A stretch of 64,000 bases of DNA from Corynebacterium sp. HMSC27B11. GTDB taxonomy: Bacteria; Actinomycetota; Actinomycetes; Mycobacteriales; Mycobacteriaceae. The notes beneath the pieces are model-generated. The model was not told the origin of the DNA. It did no database searches and saw nothing but the letters and a program-made list of their open reading frames with translations. Position numbers and translations under genes: made by a program. Positions 24,765-33,126 of the stretch are shown here, piece by piece. The stretch lies in NCBI RefSeq assembly GCF_001815985.1, contig NZ_KV823552.1, positions 79,971 to 143,970 on the forward strand. The letters are read 5' to 3'. Numbering within the stretch: position 1 is the stretch's first letter; every line of letters begins with the position of its first letter.

Positions 24765-27572
24765 CTAGCGACCGGCGACGCCGGGGCCGGTGATGTGCTC
24801 CTGCAGCTCCCGGCCATCCTCCGTGGCGTTCAGGCGTGCGCTCTCCACGAACTGCTCGCGCTGCTCCGCGCGACGGCGGCGCTCCCGGCGGCTGCGCAGC
24901 CGCTCGACCCAGCCCTGCCAGGTGTGCGTGTGCCGCATCGTGGCGGCGTTGTAGTTGTGCCGCAGGATGCGGGAGCTGCGCCACTCGATCATGGTGGAGC
25001 TCAGCAGCATGACCACCGTGGCGGCCATCGGGTTCATCACGCCCGCCACAGCCAGGGTGATCGCGATAGCGTTATACGCCCAGGCCAGCCACACATTCCA
25101 GTCCACGGTGTTGCGCACGTGGCGGACGAAGTTAATCAGGGTGGGGATCGCCATGACGTCGTCCCGAAGCAGGACCACGTCCGCGCTATCGGCCTCCGTC
25201 CGGCTCGGGGACCCCATGAGGATGCCGACATCCGCCACCCGCAGCGCGCCGATCGAATCCTGATCGCCCACCATCGCTACCCGGTGCCCGCGGGCATGCA
25301 CGCCGCGCACGGCCTTGGCCTTCTTGCCCGGCACCACGCCGGCCAGCACGGTAGACGCCCCGATGGAATCCGCCAGGTGGCGGGCAACCGGGTACATGTC
25401 GCGGGACATCATCAGCGTCTCCACACCCATCGATTCCAGCTCCTCGATCGCGAGGGCGGCGTCGTCCTTAAAAGCATCGGCGACGTTGATGACGCCGCGG
25501 TCCTTACCCTTCCAGGACACGACGACGGGGCTGCCACCGGACAGCGCCGCGGAGGCCAGGTGCGGGTCGCGCACCTCGCCCAGGTCCTTTGGTCGCCAGA
25601 CCCGGGCGGTGACGCGACGGACGTTCTCGTCATCCGTCAGCTCCGGGGAGGCCGGCAGCTCGTGCCGGTCGCGGCGCACCACGTCCTTATAGTCCTTCCC
25701 CTTCGGCGGGACCGGGACGTCGATGGAACCCACAAACGTGCCCTCGGCGTTCACCTTCACCTCGCCGGTTTCCAGCCACACGGGGATGGTGTCGAAGCCG
25801 GAGTTCGCGTCGCGGGTCTCGCGGTCCGCGCGGACGATCGCCTTGGAGACCGCGTGCTCGGACTCCATCATCAGCGAGGCCGCGACGCGCAGCACCAGCT
25901 CCGGGTGCTCCCCGTGCGCGACCGTCAGGTTCACCACGTTCATCGGTGCCCGGGTGAGCGTGCCCAGCCGGTTGAAGATGATCGAGTCCACGCCGGAGAG
26001 CCGATGGATCGTCGCGCTATCGCGCAGCAACATGCCGTAATTCGCCGCCCGAGCCAGGCCCAGGCGCAGGGCCAGAGGCGCGGAGAGTGCCAGCGCCACC
26101 GGGCCCACCGCCGCGAGGACGGAGAGGCTGGTCGCCACGGCCGCGTCTAGGGAGCCGTTGAAGATCAGCCACATGCAGAAGTTCACCACCGCGATGGCAA
26201 AAGCCCACGGCACCAGCAGGCCGGCCGAGCGGTTGGTGATCTGCGCCATCCGGTTCTCGTCCTGCGCGGCGTGGGTGAACCAGCGCCCCATCGCGGCCAG
26301 GCGGGTGTGCGAGCCAGTGGCGTAGGCGCGCACCTTGAGCGTCTGCCCGTGATTCGTCGCCCCGGCGTAAATCCGGTCGCCGACCACGAGCTCCTTCTTG
26401 CGGTCCACTCCCCCGACCGGCCCCATGTCCACGACGCCGCGGCCGCTGATAACCTCGCCGTCCACCGGGCACGTCATTCCCGTTTCCAGCAGGACGTCGT
26501 CGCCGCGCCTGATCTCCGCGGTGGAGATGACCTTCTTCTCCGACTTGTTCTTCCGAATGACGGTGATCGGCTCGTTCTTCGGCGGTTGCAGCACCGCCAG
26601 CACGGCCCGGGTGCGGATCTGGTTCCGCCGGGAAAGGAGGCGACCGAAGAGCAGCAGGATCGTCACGCCGCACGCGACGTCGAAAAAGATCGCACCCTCG
26701 AAACTCGGATCCGACCAGGTGCGGGCCAGCCACACGGTGTTGGCCCGCCACGTCGGGTCGGAGGCGGAGGTCGTGATCAGGGAGAGCACGGAGAAGCCGT
26801 AGGCCAGCAGGATCGCTAGGCTGCTCGCCCCGTCGAGGGCGGACATGCTGCGGCGCACACCGGCGACCATCGCGCGGTGGAAGGGCCAGGCCGACCAGCC
26901 GACGACGACCGTGGACAGCGCCAGGCAGACCCACTGCCACCAGTCGAACTGCAGGGAGGGGATCATCTGCATCGCCACGACAGGCAGGCCGAAGACGACC
27001 GCGATGATGAGCCGCCAGGCGGTCACCAGCTCGCGGGCGGTGTGCAGCACCTCACCGGCGCGGGCCTCCCCACGGCGGCGCGCCCCCGCACCCTCCTTGC
27101 GGCGCCGGGCGGCCATGATGGCACGCTCGCGGGCGGATTCGCGGCGGGACCGGATGCGCGGGTCCTGCTTCGTCAGTCGCGTGGCGCGGCGGCGCAGCGA
27201 GGAGGCGGTGAGATGCCCGCGGATCCCGGCGTCCTCGAGGTGGCGCTGCACCTCGTCGGGCCGCACGCTATCCAGCGCGGAGATCCACACCATGTTGGCG
27301 GAGTACACGACCACTGCCTCGACCCCGTCGATGGCGTTGAGCTCGTACTCCAGGGAGGTCGCCTGCGCCGCCGACTCCAGGTTTTCCAGGTGGAAGGCGT
27401 AGGACGAAAGTCCGTTGCCCGTGCTGAGCACGTTGCTGTGTTCTTCGGCGTCGTACTTTTCGACGTCCACGCCGGCCGCTTCGGCCGCGCTGCGGGCCTG
27501 CGCGATCGCCAGGTCGAGTTCCTGGATGTCGTCGCCCCGCCCGGGTTGGGGTGTGGAGAATTTTCCCGCCAT
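24765..27572 (-). CDS. P-type ATPase-like membrane protein lacking the catalytic signatures (probable pseudoenzyme)
   Basis: A 935-residue protein with the general layout of P1-type metal ATPases: a soluble N-terminal region (1-175), helices from about 180, an actuator-like region (about 340-440), a helix pair, a cytoplasmic P/N region (about 530-800) and two C-terminal helices. The catalytic signatures are altered. DKTGT is replaced by FNRLGTLT, with Asn534 where the phosphorylated Asp should be. The actuator TGE is replaced by DMGPVGGVDRK. The hinge GDGxND reads GDQDSIGAL (769-777). The metal-binding CPC helix reads VGPVALALSAP, without Cys. The frame is intact and an N-domain SEH remnant (ESEHAVSKAIV) persists, so it is maintained rather than decayed. 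Transport by the normal phosphoenzyme cycle is not expected. It lies between hemL and a membrane-protein gene of the hem cluster. Confidence 0.8.
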   Translation of the reverse strand: MAGKFSTPQPGRGDDIQELDLAIAQARSAAEAAGVDVEKYDAEEHSNVLSTGNGLSSYAFHLENLESAAQATSLEYELNAIDGVEAVVVYSANMVWISALDSVRPDEVQRHLEDAGIRGHLTASSLRRRATRLTKQDPRIRSRRESARERAIMAARRRKEGAGARRRGEARAGEVLHTARELVTAWRLIIAVVFGLPVVAMQMIPSLQFDWWQWVCLALSTVVVGWSAWPFHRAMVAGVRRSMSALDGASSLAILLAYGFSVLSLITTSASDPTWRANTVWLARTWSDPSFEGAIFFDVACGVTILLLFGRLLSRRNQIRTRAVLAVLQPPKNEPITVIRKNKSEKKVISTAEIRRGDDVLLETGMTCPVDGEVISGRGVVDMGPVGGVDRKKELVVGDRIYAGATNHGQTLKVRAYATGSHTRLAAMGRWFTHAAQDENRMAQITNRSAGLLVPWAFAIAVVNFCMWLIFNGSLDAAVATSLSVLAAVGPVALALSAPLALRLGLARAANYGMLLRDSATIHRLSGVDSIIFNRLGTLTRAPMNVVNLTVAHGEHPELVLRVAASLMMESEHAVSKAIVRADRETRDANSGFDTIPVWLETGEVKVNAEGTFVGSIDVPVPPKGKDYKDVVRRDRHELPASPELTDDENVRRVTARVWRPKDLGEVRDPHLASAALSGGSPVVVSWKGKDRGVINVADAFKDDAALAIEELESMGVETLMMSRDMYPVARHLADSIGASTVLAGVVPGKKAKAVRGVHARGHRVAMVGDQDSIGALRVADVGILMGSPSRTEADSADVVLLRDDVMAIPTLINFVRHVRNTVDWNVWLAWAYNAIAITLAVAGVMNPMAATVVMLLSSTMIEWRSSRILRHNYNAATMRHTHTWQGWVERLRSRRERRRRAEQREQFVESARLNATEDGRELQEHITGPGVAGR

Positions 27573-27581
27573 CGGCTCAGC

Positions 27582-28505
27582 TTAGGCCTTATCTTCGCTA
27601 TCGGCACTCTCATCCTGGGACTTCCCCCAGGGGATGCGACGCTTCTTTCCACTCTTGTGCTTATCGCGCTCGCGGCGGGCCTGCTCGTATTCCTCGGCAT
27701 AGCGCTCGACCTCTTCGCGGCTCGGGATGCCGAACCACTCCTCGTTACCGGGGCGGGACATGAACCACATGCCCACGCCCGCGGTCACGCCGGCCAGGAT
27801 GCTGAGCACGCCGAGGGCGAGGACGAAGCCGACCGCCATCGTCGATGGCCCGGAGGACAGGCTCATCAGCACCGCGGTGAGCATGAGGTAGACCGAGCCC
27901 ACGTTGAGGAACATGCGGGAATACACCGCGCCTCGCCCGGCGCGCAGCGTGAGCCACGCGCAGATCAGGGCCGCGATGATGAGCCAGGCGGTCGTCAGGG
28001 CATTCGTCCCCAGGACGAGGGTGTCGATGGAGACGTTCTCCGTCACCTCGTCGGGAACACCGGCCCCCTCCTCAATCGTCTTGGTGACGGTGCGGCGCAG
28101 GTCGCGGTCGTCGCTCAAGTTCGCGGCGAACTGGACCAGGGCGTAGAAGATCTGCAGGCCGCTGACCGCCAGCCAGGCGCGCACGCCCAGGCGGACGTTC
28201 TCCGGGGCCCCCTTGAGGCTCGGCGCCAGGCCATCCGGGCGGCCCACCTTCGGTGGCTTCGGCAGCTCCGGGGGCATGCCCGGGTTCGGGCTTCCCTGAT
28301 TCTTAGAGCCATTGCCAGACTGCCACTGATTGTCCCGCCCCTGAGGGTTGTTCCAACCGGGCCCGACCGGGCCGCCGTCCTCCGGCTTGGGGTAGCCGGG
28401 GATGTGCCCGTTATCGGGGCTGGCCTCCCATTGCCGGCCCTGCTGGCCGCGCGGCCGCGGCGGACGGGACTGCCCGGAGGGAGTGGGAGAAGAAGAATTG
28501 CTCAT
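27582..28505 (-). CDS. Membrane protein with Pro-rich N-terminus, hem cluster
   Basis: About 307 residues. The first 80 are Pro/Gly/Gln/Asn-rich and probably disordered. Four hydrophobic helices follow between about 105 and 260 (AWLAVSGLQIFYALVQF, LTTAWLIIAALICAWLTL, GSVYLMLTAVLMSLS, VGFVLALGVLSILAGVTAGVGMW), then a basic tail (KHKSGKKRRIPWGK). Two in-frame ATGs are possible: 28550 lies within the hairpin downstream of hemB, so 28505 is preferred. A membrane protein at this place next to hemB is conserved in mycobacteria and corynebacteria, as I recall. Function unknown. It ends nine bases before the P-type-ATPase-like start. Confidence 0.75.
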   Translation of the reverse strand: MSNSSSPTPSGQSRPPRPRGQQGRQWEASPDNGHIPGYPKPEDGGPVGPGWNNPQGRDNQWQSGNGSKNQGSPNPGMPPELPKPPKVGRPDGLAPSLKGAPENVRLGVRAWLAVSGLQIFYALVQFAANLSDDRDLRRTVTKTIEEGAGVPDEVTENVSIDTLVLGTNALTTAWLIIAALICAWLTLRAGRGAVYSRMFLNVGSVYLMLTAVLMSLSSGPSTMAVGFVLALGVLSILAGVTAGVGMWFMSRPGNEEWFGIPSREEVERYAEEYEQARRERDKHKSGKKRRIPWGKSQDESADSEDKA

Positions 28506-28541
28506 AAATCGCAGATCAAGGGGTCGTGGGGAGAAAATACA

Positions 28542-28568
28542 TGCCGACAATCAGCGGGATTGTCGGCA
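28542..28568 (-). terminator. Hairpin downstream of hemB
   Basis: A perfect 11-bp inverted repeat TGCCGACAATC/GATTGTCGGCA with a 5-base loop, followed on the minus strand by TGTATTTTC. It sits ten bases after the hemB stop and before the next gene on the same strand, so it may partly terminate hemB transcripts and lower expression of the membrane-protein and P-type-ATPase-like genes. Confidence 0.65.
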
Positions 28569-28578
28569 CATCCTTCGG

Positions 28579-29604
28579 CTAGCCGCGCAGCATCTTCGCG
28601 ACGGTCGTTGCCCAATAGGTCAGGATGATGTCCGCACCGGCGCGGCGAATCCCCGTCAGGGACTCCATGATCGCCGGCTCCAGATCGATCCAACCGTTCT
28701 GGGCTGCTGCACTGATCATCGCATATTCACCGGACACCTGATAAGCGGCCACCGGAACCGGGGACATGTCCGCGACCTCCCGCAGCACGTCCAGGTACGG
28801 CATCGCGGGCTTGACCATCACCATGTCCGCGCCCTCGTCGATATCCATCTGGGTCTCCAGCAGGGATTCCCGGCGGTTGCGGGGGTCCTGCTGATAGGTG
28901 CGGCGGTCGCCGGTCAGGCTGGAGCCGACGGCCTCGCGGAACGGGCCGTAGAAGGCGGAGGCGTACTTCGCGGAGTAGGCCATGATGGAGACGTCCTCGT
29001 GGCCGGAGGCGTCCAGGGCCGCGCGGATGACCGCGACCTGGCCATCCATCATTCCGGACGGGCTAACGATGTGAGCGCCGGCGTCCGCCTGGGCGACCGC
29101 GAGGGCGGCGTACTGCTCCAGGGTGGCGTCGTTGTCCACGATCTGCTGGCCAAAAGCGTCCTCGCCCTGCACCCCGCAGTGGCCGTGGTCGGTGAATTCA
29201 TCGAGGCAGGTATCGGCCATGACGAGGATGTCGTTGCCGAATTCCTTACGGATCGCACGGAGGTTTTTGTTCAAGATCCCCTCCGGGTCCACCCCCACTG
29301 AGCCGGTGGCGTCCTTATCCTCGTCCAGCGGGACACCGAAGAGGTCGATGGAGCCCACTCCCGCCTCCGCGGCTTCCTCCACGGCACGCAGCAGAGAGTC
29401 GGTGGTGTGCTGGTAGACCCCAGGCAGGGAGCTGATTGGCTTGGCCTCGGTCAGGCCGTCCGCAACGAACATCGGCAGGACGAGCTGGCTCGGGTTCAGG
29501 CTGGTCTCCGCCGTGAAATCGCGCATCACCGGGTTGGTGCGCAGGCGGCGCGGGCGGCGGGGAATATTGAACTGCAGCTGGGAATTCTGTGCGGATTCAG
29601 ACAT
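28579..29604 (-). CDS. hemB: Delta-aminolevulinic acid dehydratase (porphobilinogen synthase) HemB
   Basis: A 341-residue cytoplasmic enzyme condensing two 5-aminolevulinate to porphobilinogen. Early block [15 protein letters not shown], metal-site region [17 protein letters not shown], the Schiff-base lysine region [20 protein letters not shown] and the second lysine in [12 protein letters not shown]. The metal site has Cys as in Zn-type enzymes ([11 protein letters not shown]). The start at 29604 is chosen because the family begins shortly before this block; the frame stays open further upstream but is not family-like. Part of the haem cluster with hemA, hemC and hemD, from which it is separated by two genes. 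Confidence 0.94.
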   Translation of the reverse strand: MSESAQNSQLQFNIPRRPRRLRTNPVMRDFTAETSLNPSQLVLPMFVADGLTEAKPISSLPGVYQHTTDSLLRAVEEAAEAGVGSIDLFGVPLDEDKDATGSVGVDPEGILNKNLRAIRKEFGNDILVMADTCLDEFTDHGHCGVQGEDAFGQQIVDNDATLEQYAALAVAQADAGAHIVSPSGMMDGQVAVIRAALDASGHEDVSIMAYSAKYASAFYGPFREAVGSSLTGDRRTYQQDPRNRRESLLETQMDIDEGADMVMVKPAMPYLDVLREVADMSPVPVAAYQVSGEYAMISAAAQNGWIDLEPAIMESLTGIRRAGADIILTYWATTVAKMLRG

Positions 29605-29729
29605 AGCACCGATGGTACGCCACGGGGCAGACACCACCGTTGCCTCTGCCCATCGCGCTCTGGCAGGCTGTGCGGCGCCGACGGCTGCGCAGGGATTCCC
29701 GGTGCCGGCTGAGCCTCCTGGACGGGTTT

Positions 29730-30272
29730 TTATTCGGCTGTGTCCTCGGATAGGCGCACGGCCCAGGTCACGGTCTCGTCGCCGTCCTCCGTGATCCACA
29801 GGGCCTCGACGGTGGCCCGCAGCCCCGCCGAACCTTCCACCTCAGCGAGCAGCTCCGCCGGCGGATGGATCATCGTTCCGAGCAGCGTGCGCCGCACCTC
29901 GGCCCCGGCGCGCGCCTCGCCGGCCTCCGCGATGAGCAGTGGCTCGCGCGGCTCCTTGAAGTCCGGGGTGCCCACCTCGCCGCGGACGTACAGCCGAACC
30001 TCGCTGGGCACGTGCGGGCTGGCGATCACAAACGGGTCCGCCGCGTTCACCGCGGGCAGCTCACCCCAGGCCACCAGTCCGATCTGCTGTTTCTGCCCCT
30101 TGGCTCCGCCCCACGCGCTCGTCGCGAGGATCGGGGCGTCCTCACCCTGGGCGAAAGCCTCCGGAAGACCGTCGAAGTCCGTAAGAGCTCGCACTGGGAC
30201 CACGTTGCGGGTGTCCTGCGGCGGTGTGCCGCCAGCTGGGCTGGAACCGCCGTGCTTCTTCTTTGCTGCCAT
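29730..30272 (-). CDS. Conserved-looking protein of unknown function, downstream of the NirK-type fusion
   Basis: A 180-residue soluble protein with no signal peptide or helix. A basic N-terminal tail (MAAKKKHGG) is followed by an alternating hydrophobic pattern that suggests a beta-rich domain ([52 protein letters not shown]). I do not recognise a family. Its start is five bases after the stop of the copper-protein fusion on the same strand, so the two are probably cotranscribed. A 125-bp gap separates it from hemB, and I see no clear element in that gap. Confidence 0.7.
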   Translation of the reverse strand: MAAKKKHGGSSPAGGTPPQDTRNVVPVRALTDFDGLPEAFAQGEDAPILATSAWGGAKGQKQQIGLVAWGELPAVNAADPFVIASPHVPSEVRLYVRGEVGTPDFKEPREPLLIAEAGEARAGAEVRRTLLGTMIHPPAELLAEVEGSAGLRATVEALWITEDGDETVTWAVRLSEDTAE

Positions 30273-30277
30273 GGCCC

Positions 30278-33037
30278 CTACTTCACCACAACATGCCCCG
30301 TCGCGCCGCGTTCGGCGTCCACAAAACGGTGGTTGACGAAGGTGTACGTCCCCGCCTCCGGGAATTCCGCCTCCACGAATCCACCCTGTGCGGGCTGAAG
30401 GTCGAGCGCCTGCCCAGCACCGGAAGGCTGATTACGCACTGTGTAGGCGCCCTCCTTGTACATCACCGGGAATTGCGTCCCCACGATATGGAAACTCTCG
30501 GCGATATTCGGGCCAGCGTTGAGCAACCAGAACCGTGCCCGCTGCCCTGGCTCCAGGCGCAACGGGGACTGAACGTACTGGTTCTCCAGCCCGTTAAACA
30601 CCACCGCGCTCGGTTGGGCGGCCTGCAGGAGCTCCTCGTCTACCGGCTGCTCCGAGTCTGAGTCCAGGCCGTAGACCTCCGACTGCACCAGCAGGAACTC
30701 CTTGTCCACCGGATCCAAGTCCGGCGGATCGATGATCACTGCGCCGAACATGCCGGCCGCCACGTGCAAGCTCATCGGCATTGTCGCGCAGTGGTACATC
30801 CAAATCCCGGCGTTATCTGCAGTGAAACGGTAAGTCAGCTGCTCCCCCGGGGCGATGTCTCGCATGGGTTCATCCGGGGAGACGATGCCCGCGTGGAAGT
30901 CGATGGAGTGGTTCATCGTGCCGGAGTTCTTCAGCACGATTTCGAAGGTATCCCCGACCTTGCCACGCAGGGTTGGTCCCATCGGTTTGCCGTTGAAGGT
31001 CCACCAACCGCGGGTGGCTCCGCCTTCGTGCGGGGTTCCCTGGACCTGCTGGACGTCGATCGTGATCCGGTGGGTGCGGTTCGCGCTCGCCGGTGCGAGT
31101 TCCGGGTCCCGCATCCAGGCCGGGTCGAGCGGTGTATCGGGGATTTCCTCGCCTGGGCTCCCGGAGCCGGCACCATGAGCAGTGTGTCCCGACCGGGTTC
31201 CTCCGCCGGAAGTCTGTGACGCATCGCCATCGCCGCTGGTGTGGACCATGAAGGTCATGCCCTGCATGCGGTGCCCCGCAATGGTGCACCACCCTTCCAC
31301 GTCCGCGCTGATGATTCCGGCGTCGAGCACACGAGTGTCGCCCGGGGACACGCGCCCCGTTTCGGCCCCGGTTGCGAGTTTCAGGTCGTGGTCCTGCTTG
31401 TCATCGTTGGTGAGCACGAGTTCGAGTTTGTCGCCGGGTTCTACGGTGACACTGTCGGGGTGGAAGGCCATGCCCTTGGCGGACACCTCCACCCGCACGG
31501 TGTTGCCCGTGGGGACGATCTGCGAGTCGGCGGTCGTGTTCGTGGCACCACCGGATCCCCCAAGAGCTGCCCCGCTGGCGAGCACCAGGGCAATCGTCGC
31601 GATGGCAGCGGCTACTTCGGCGACGCCACCGCGCCGTGTGCTGCCCACCGGGTTCTCGCGGTTTTCTGACACCCCTGTGGTTGCCTCGTCGGGTTGCTCT
31701 GCGGGCTCGTTCTCGGGGCGCTCGGCCACTGTCTCTCGGCGCCCACGCGCGATGGCCGCCAGGCGTGCGCCTTGAGCCTTAACCGCCCTAGGAATCAGGG
31801 GCACCACGAGAGCGAGTGGCAGGAGGGTCAGCACCGACACGGCAACCTTCAGCCAGCTACTGATCGGCAGCAGCCACACCGCCAAACCCAGGTTCAGCAG
31901 CACCGTGCGGAATGGTCCAGCCCAATCCAAAGCCTTCAGCCCCGCGGTAACGGCGGGGCGTGGGCCACCAATCGTGGTCGGCAGCAGATAGCTCATCACC
32001 CCCAGCAACAGCTGGGCCGCAAAGCCCACGGTCAACGCCAGCGTTGGCAGCGTGGCCTCGCTGGCCGGGGTGCCGATGGCGATCTGACCTGCGAGCCACA
32101 GCAGGCCGCCGATGAGCCACAGCGGGGCAGCCACCATGGCTACGCCCGCAAACACCGGTGCGTTCCCATTAAAGATCCCCTGCAGAACCGCTGGGGCATA
32201 GGTAGACAACAGGATCCCCCAGGCGGCCACATAAGCGACAAGCCCGCCAAGGACCACGAAGCGCTGGTCAAGGAGCGCGCCACCGCCGATGCTGAGGACT
32301 CCAATCCCCTGCAGGATGATCACGCCCCACAGCCGCCGAGCCGCATGCCCCACCCCAGGACGTCCGTCGCGTGTCTTGTCGCTGTCCAGCGCGCTCTGCA
32401 GTTGCGGGGCGAGGAATGTCAGGCTGGCGGACGCAGCAAAGCCCAAAAAGCCCAGCACGTTCACCGCGGTGTGTGCCAGCAGGAGGCGTTCTTGCCACGG
32501 TGAGGACATGCCCACTGCCAGGAGTGCGCCCGCGATCGCGCCAATCGGTAGGAACAGGGCTGCAAGAATATATGCGCTGACGGGCACCAGCGGCAGGCTG
32601 TGCTCCATGTGTGCCCGGGCTGTGCGAGCCTGCCGCAGCAGGCTTAGTGCGTGCGAGCACAAGCTCAGCCCCACGATCGCAGCACCAGCGACGGTGATGC
32701 TGTGCGCGATCGTTAACGCGGCATCGAAAGCACCTTCGGCCCCCTTGCCGAGCTGACCGATCATCGTCAACGCAATACCTGTGTTGAGCACCCAGATGCG
32801 CCTCAGCTGGCGCGGCCGAGCGGAATCCGGGCATCGCTGGTCTAGCAGCTGTTCGGTGAAGCGTTGGGACCACACGACGATGGAGTTGGTCACCGCACCC
32901 AAGGTCAGCAGGTGGATGAGCACCCAGCGGTATTCGGGCAAAGCGGGGTGCACGAACCCGGCGACCAGCAGGAGACTCAGCCAAATGTTGACCGGGCGCC
33001 CGGCCCGCCGGTGCCACGACCGCCGACTATCATGCAT
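30278..33037 (-). CDS. Membrane-anchored copper protein: multi-helix domain + cupredoxin + NirK-type nitrite reductase domain
   Basis: A 919-residue three-part protein. Residues 1-420 hold roughly ten to twelve hydrophobic helices with several conserved-looking His (IHLLTLGAV, TIAHSITVAG, LLAHTAVNVLG), resembling NnrS/haem-copper-type membrane modules (inference). About 490-595 is a cupredoxin with a type 1 copper set His550, Cys584, His589, Met594 (WCTIAGHRMQGM). The C-terminal 320 residues are a two-domain copper nitrite reductase module: HSIDFHA gives type 1 His710, catalytic Asp713 and type 2 His715; YHCATMPMSLHVAAGM gives type 2 His749, type 1 Cys750, His758 and Met763; FVNHRF gives type 2 His903. 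All NirK copper ligands are present, so reduction of nitrite to NO outside the membrane is likely. Start 33037 is chosen because AAGGAG lies eight bases upstream. Confidence 0.85.
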   Translation of the reverse strand: MHDSRRSWHRRAGRPVNIWLSLLLVAGFVHPALPEYRWVLIHLLTLGAVTNSIVVWSQRFTEQLLDQRCPDSARPRQLRRIWVLNTGIALTMIGQLGKGAEGAFDAALTIAHSITVAGAAIVGLSLCSHALSLLRQARTARAHMEHSLPLVPVSAYILAALFLPIGAIAGALLAVGMSSPWQERLLLAHTAVNVLGFLGFAASASLTFLAPQLQSALDSDKTRDGRPGVGHAARRLWGVIILQGIGVLSIGGGALLDQRFVVLGGLVAYVAAWGILLSTYAPAVLQGIFNGNAPVFAGVAMVAAPLWLIGGLLWLAGQIAIGTPASEATLPTLALTVGFAAQLLLGVMSYLLPTTIGGPRPAVTAGLKALDWAGPFRTVLLNLGLAVWLLPISSWLKVAVSVLTLLPLALVVPLIPRAVKAQGARLAAIARGRRETVAERPENEPAEQPDEATTGVSENRENPVGSTRRGGVAEVAAAIATIALVLASGAALGGSGGATNTTADSQIVPTGNTVRVEVSAKGMAFHPDSVTVEPGDKLELVLTNDDKQDHDLKLATGAETGRVSPGDTRVLDAGIISADVEGWCTIAGHRMQGMTFMVHTSGDGDASQTSGGGTRSGHTAHGAGSGSPGEEIPDTPLDPAWMRDPELAPASANRTHRITIDVQQVQGTPHEGGATRGWWTFNGKPMGPTLRGKVGDTFEIVLKNSGTMNHSIDFHAGIVSPDEPMRDIAPGEQLTYRFTADNAGIWMYHCATMPMSLHVAAGMFGAVIIDPPDLDPVDKEFLLVQSEVYGLDSDSEQPVDEELLQAAQPSAVVFNGLENQYVQSPLRLEPGQRARFWLLNAGPNIAESFHIVGTQFPVMYKEGAYTVRNQPSGAGQALDLQPAQGGFVEAEFPEAGTYTFVNHRFVDAERGATGHVVVK

Positions 33038-33126
33038 CCCAGATACTCCTTTTCCCATGTTTCTAGCTTACTGGGACGCGCAAACCCGCCGGCATCACGT
33101 GCCGACGGGTGTCATGGCTTCTCCCC

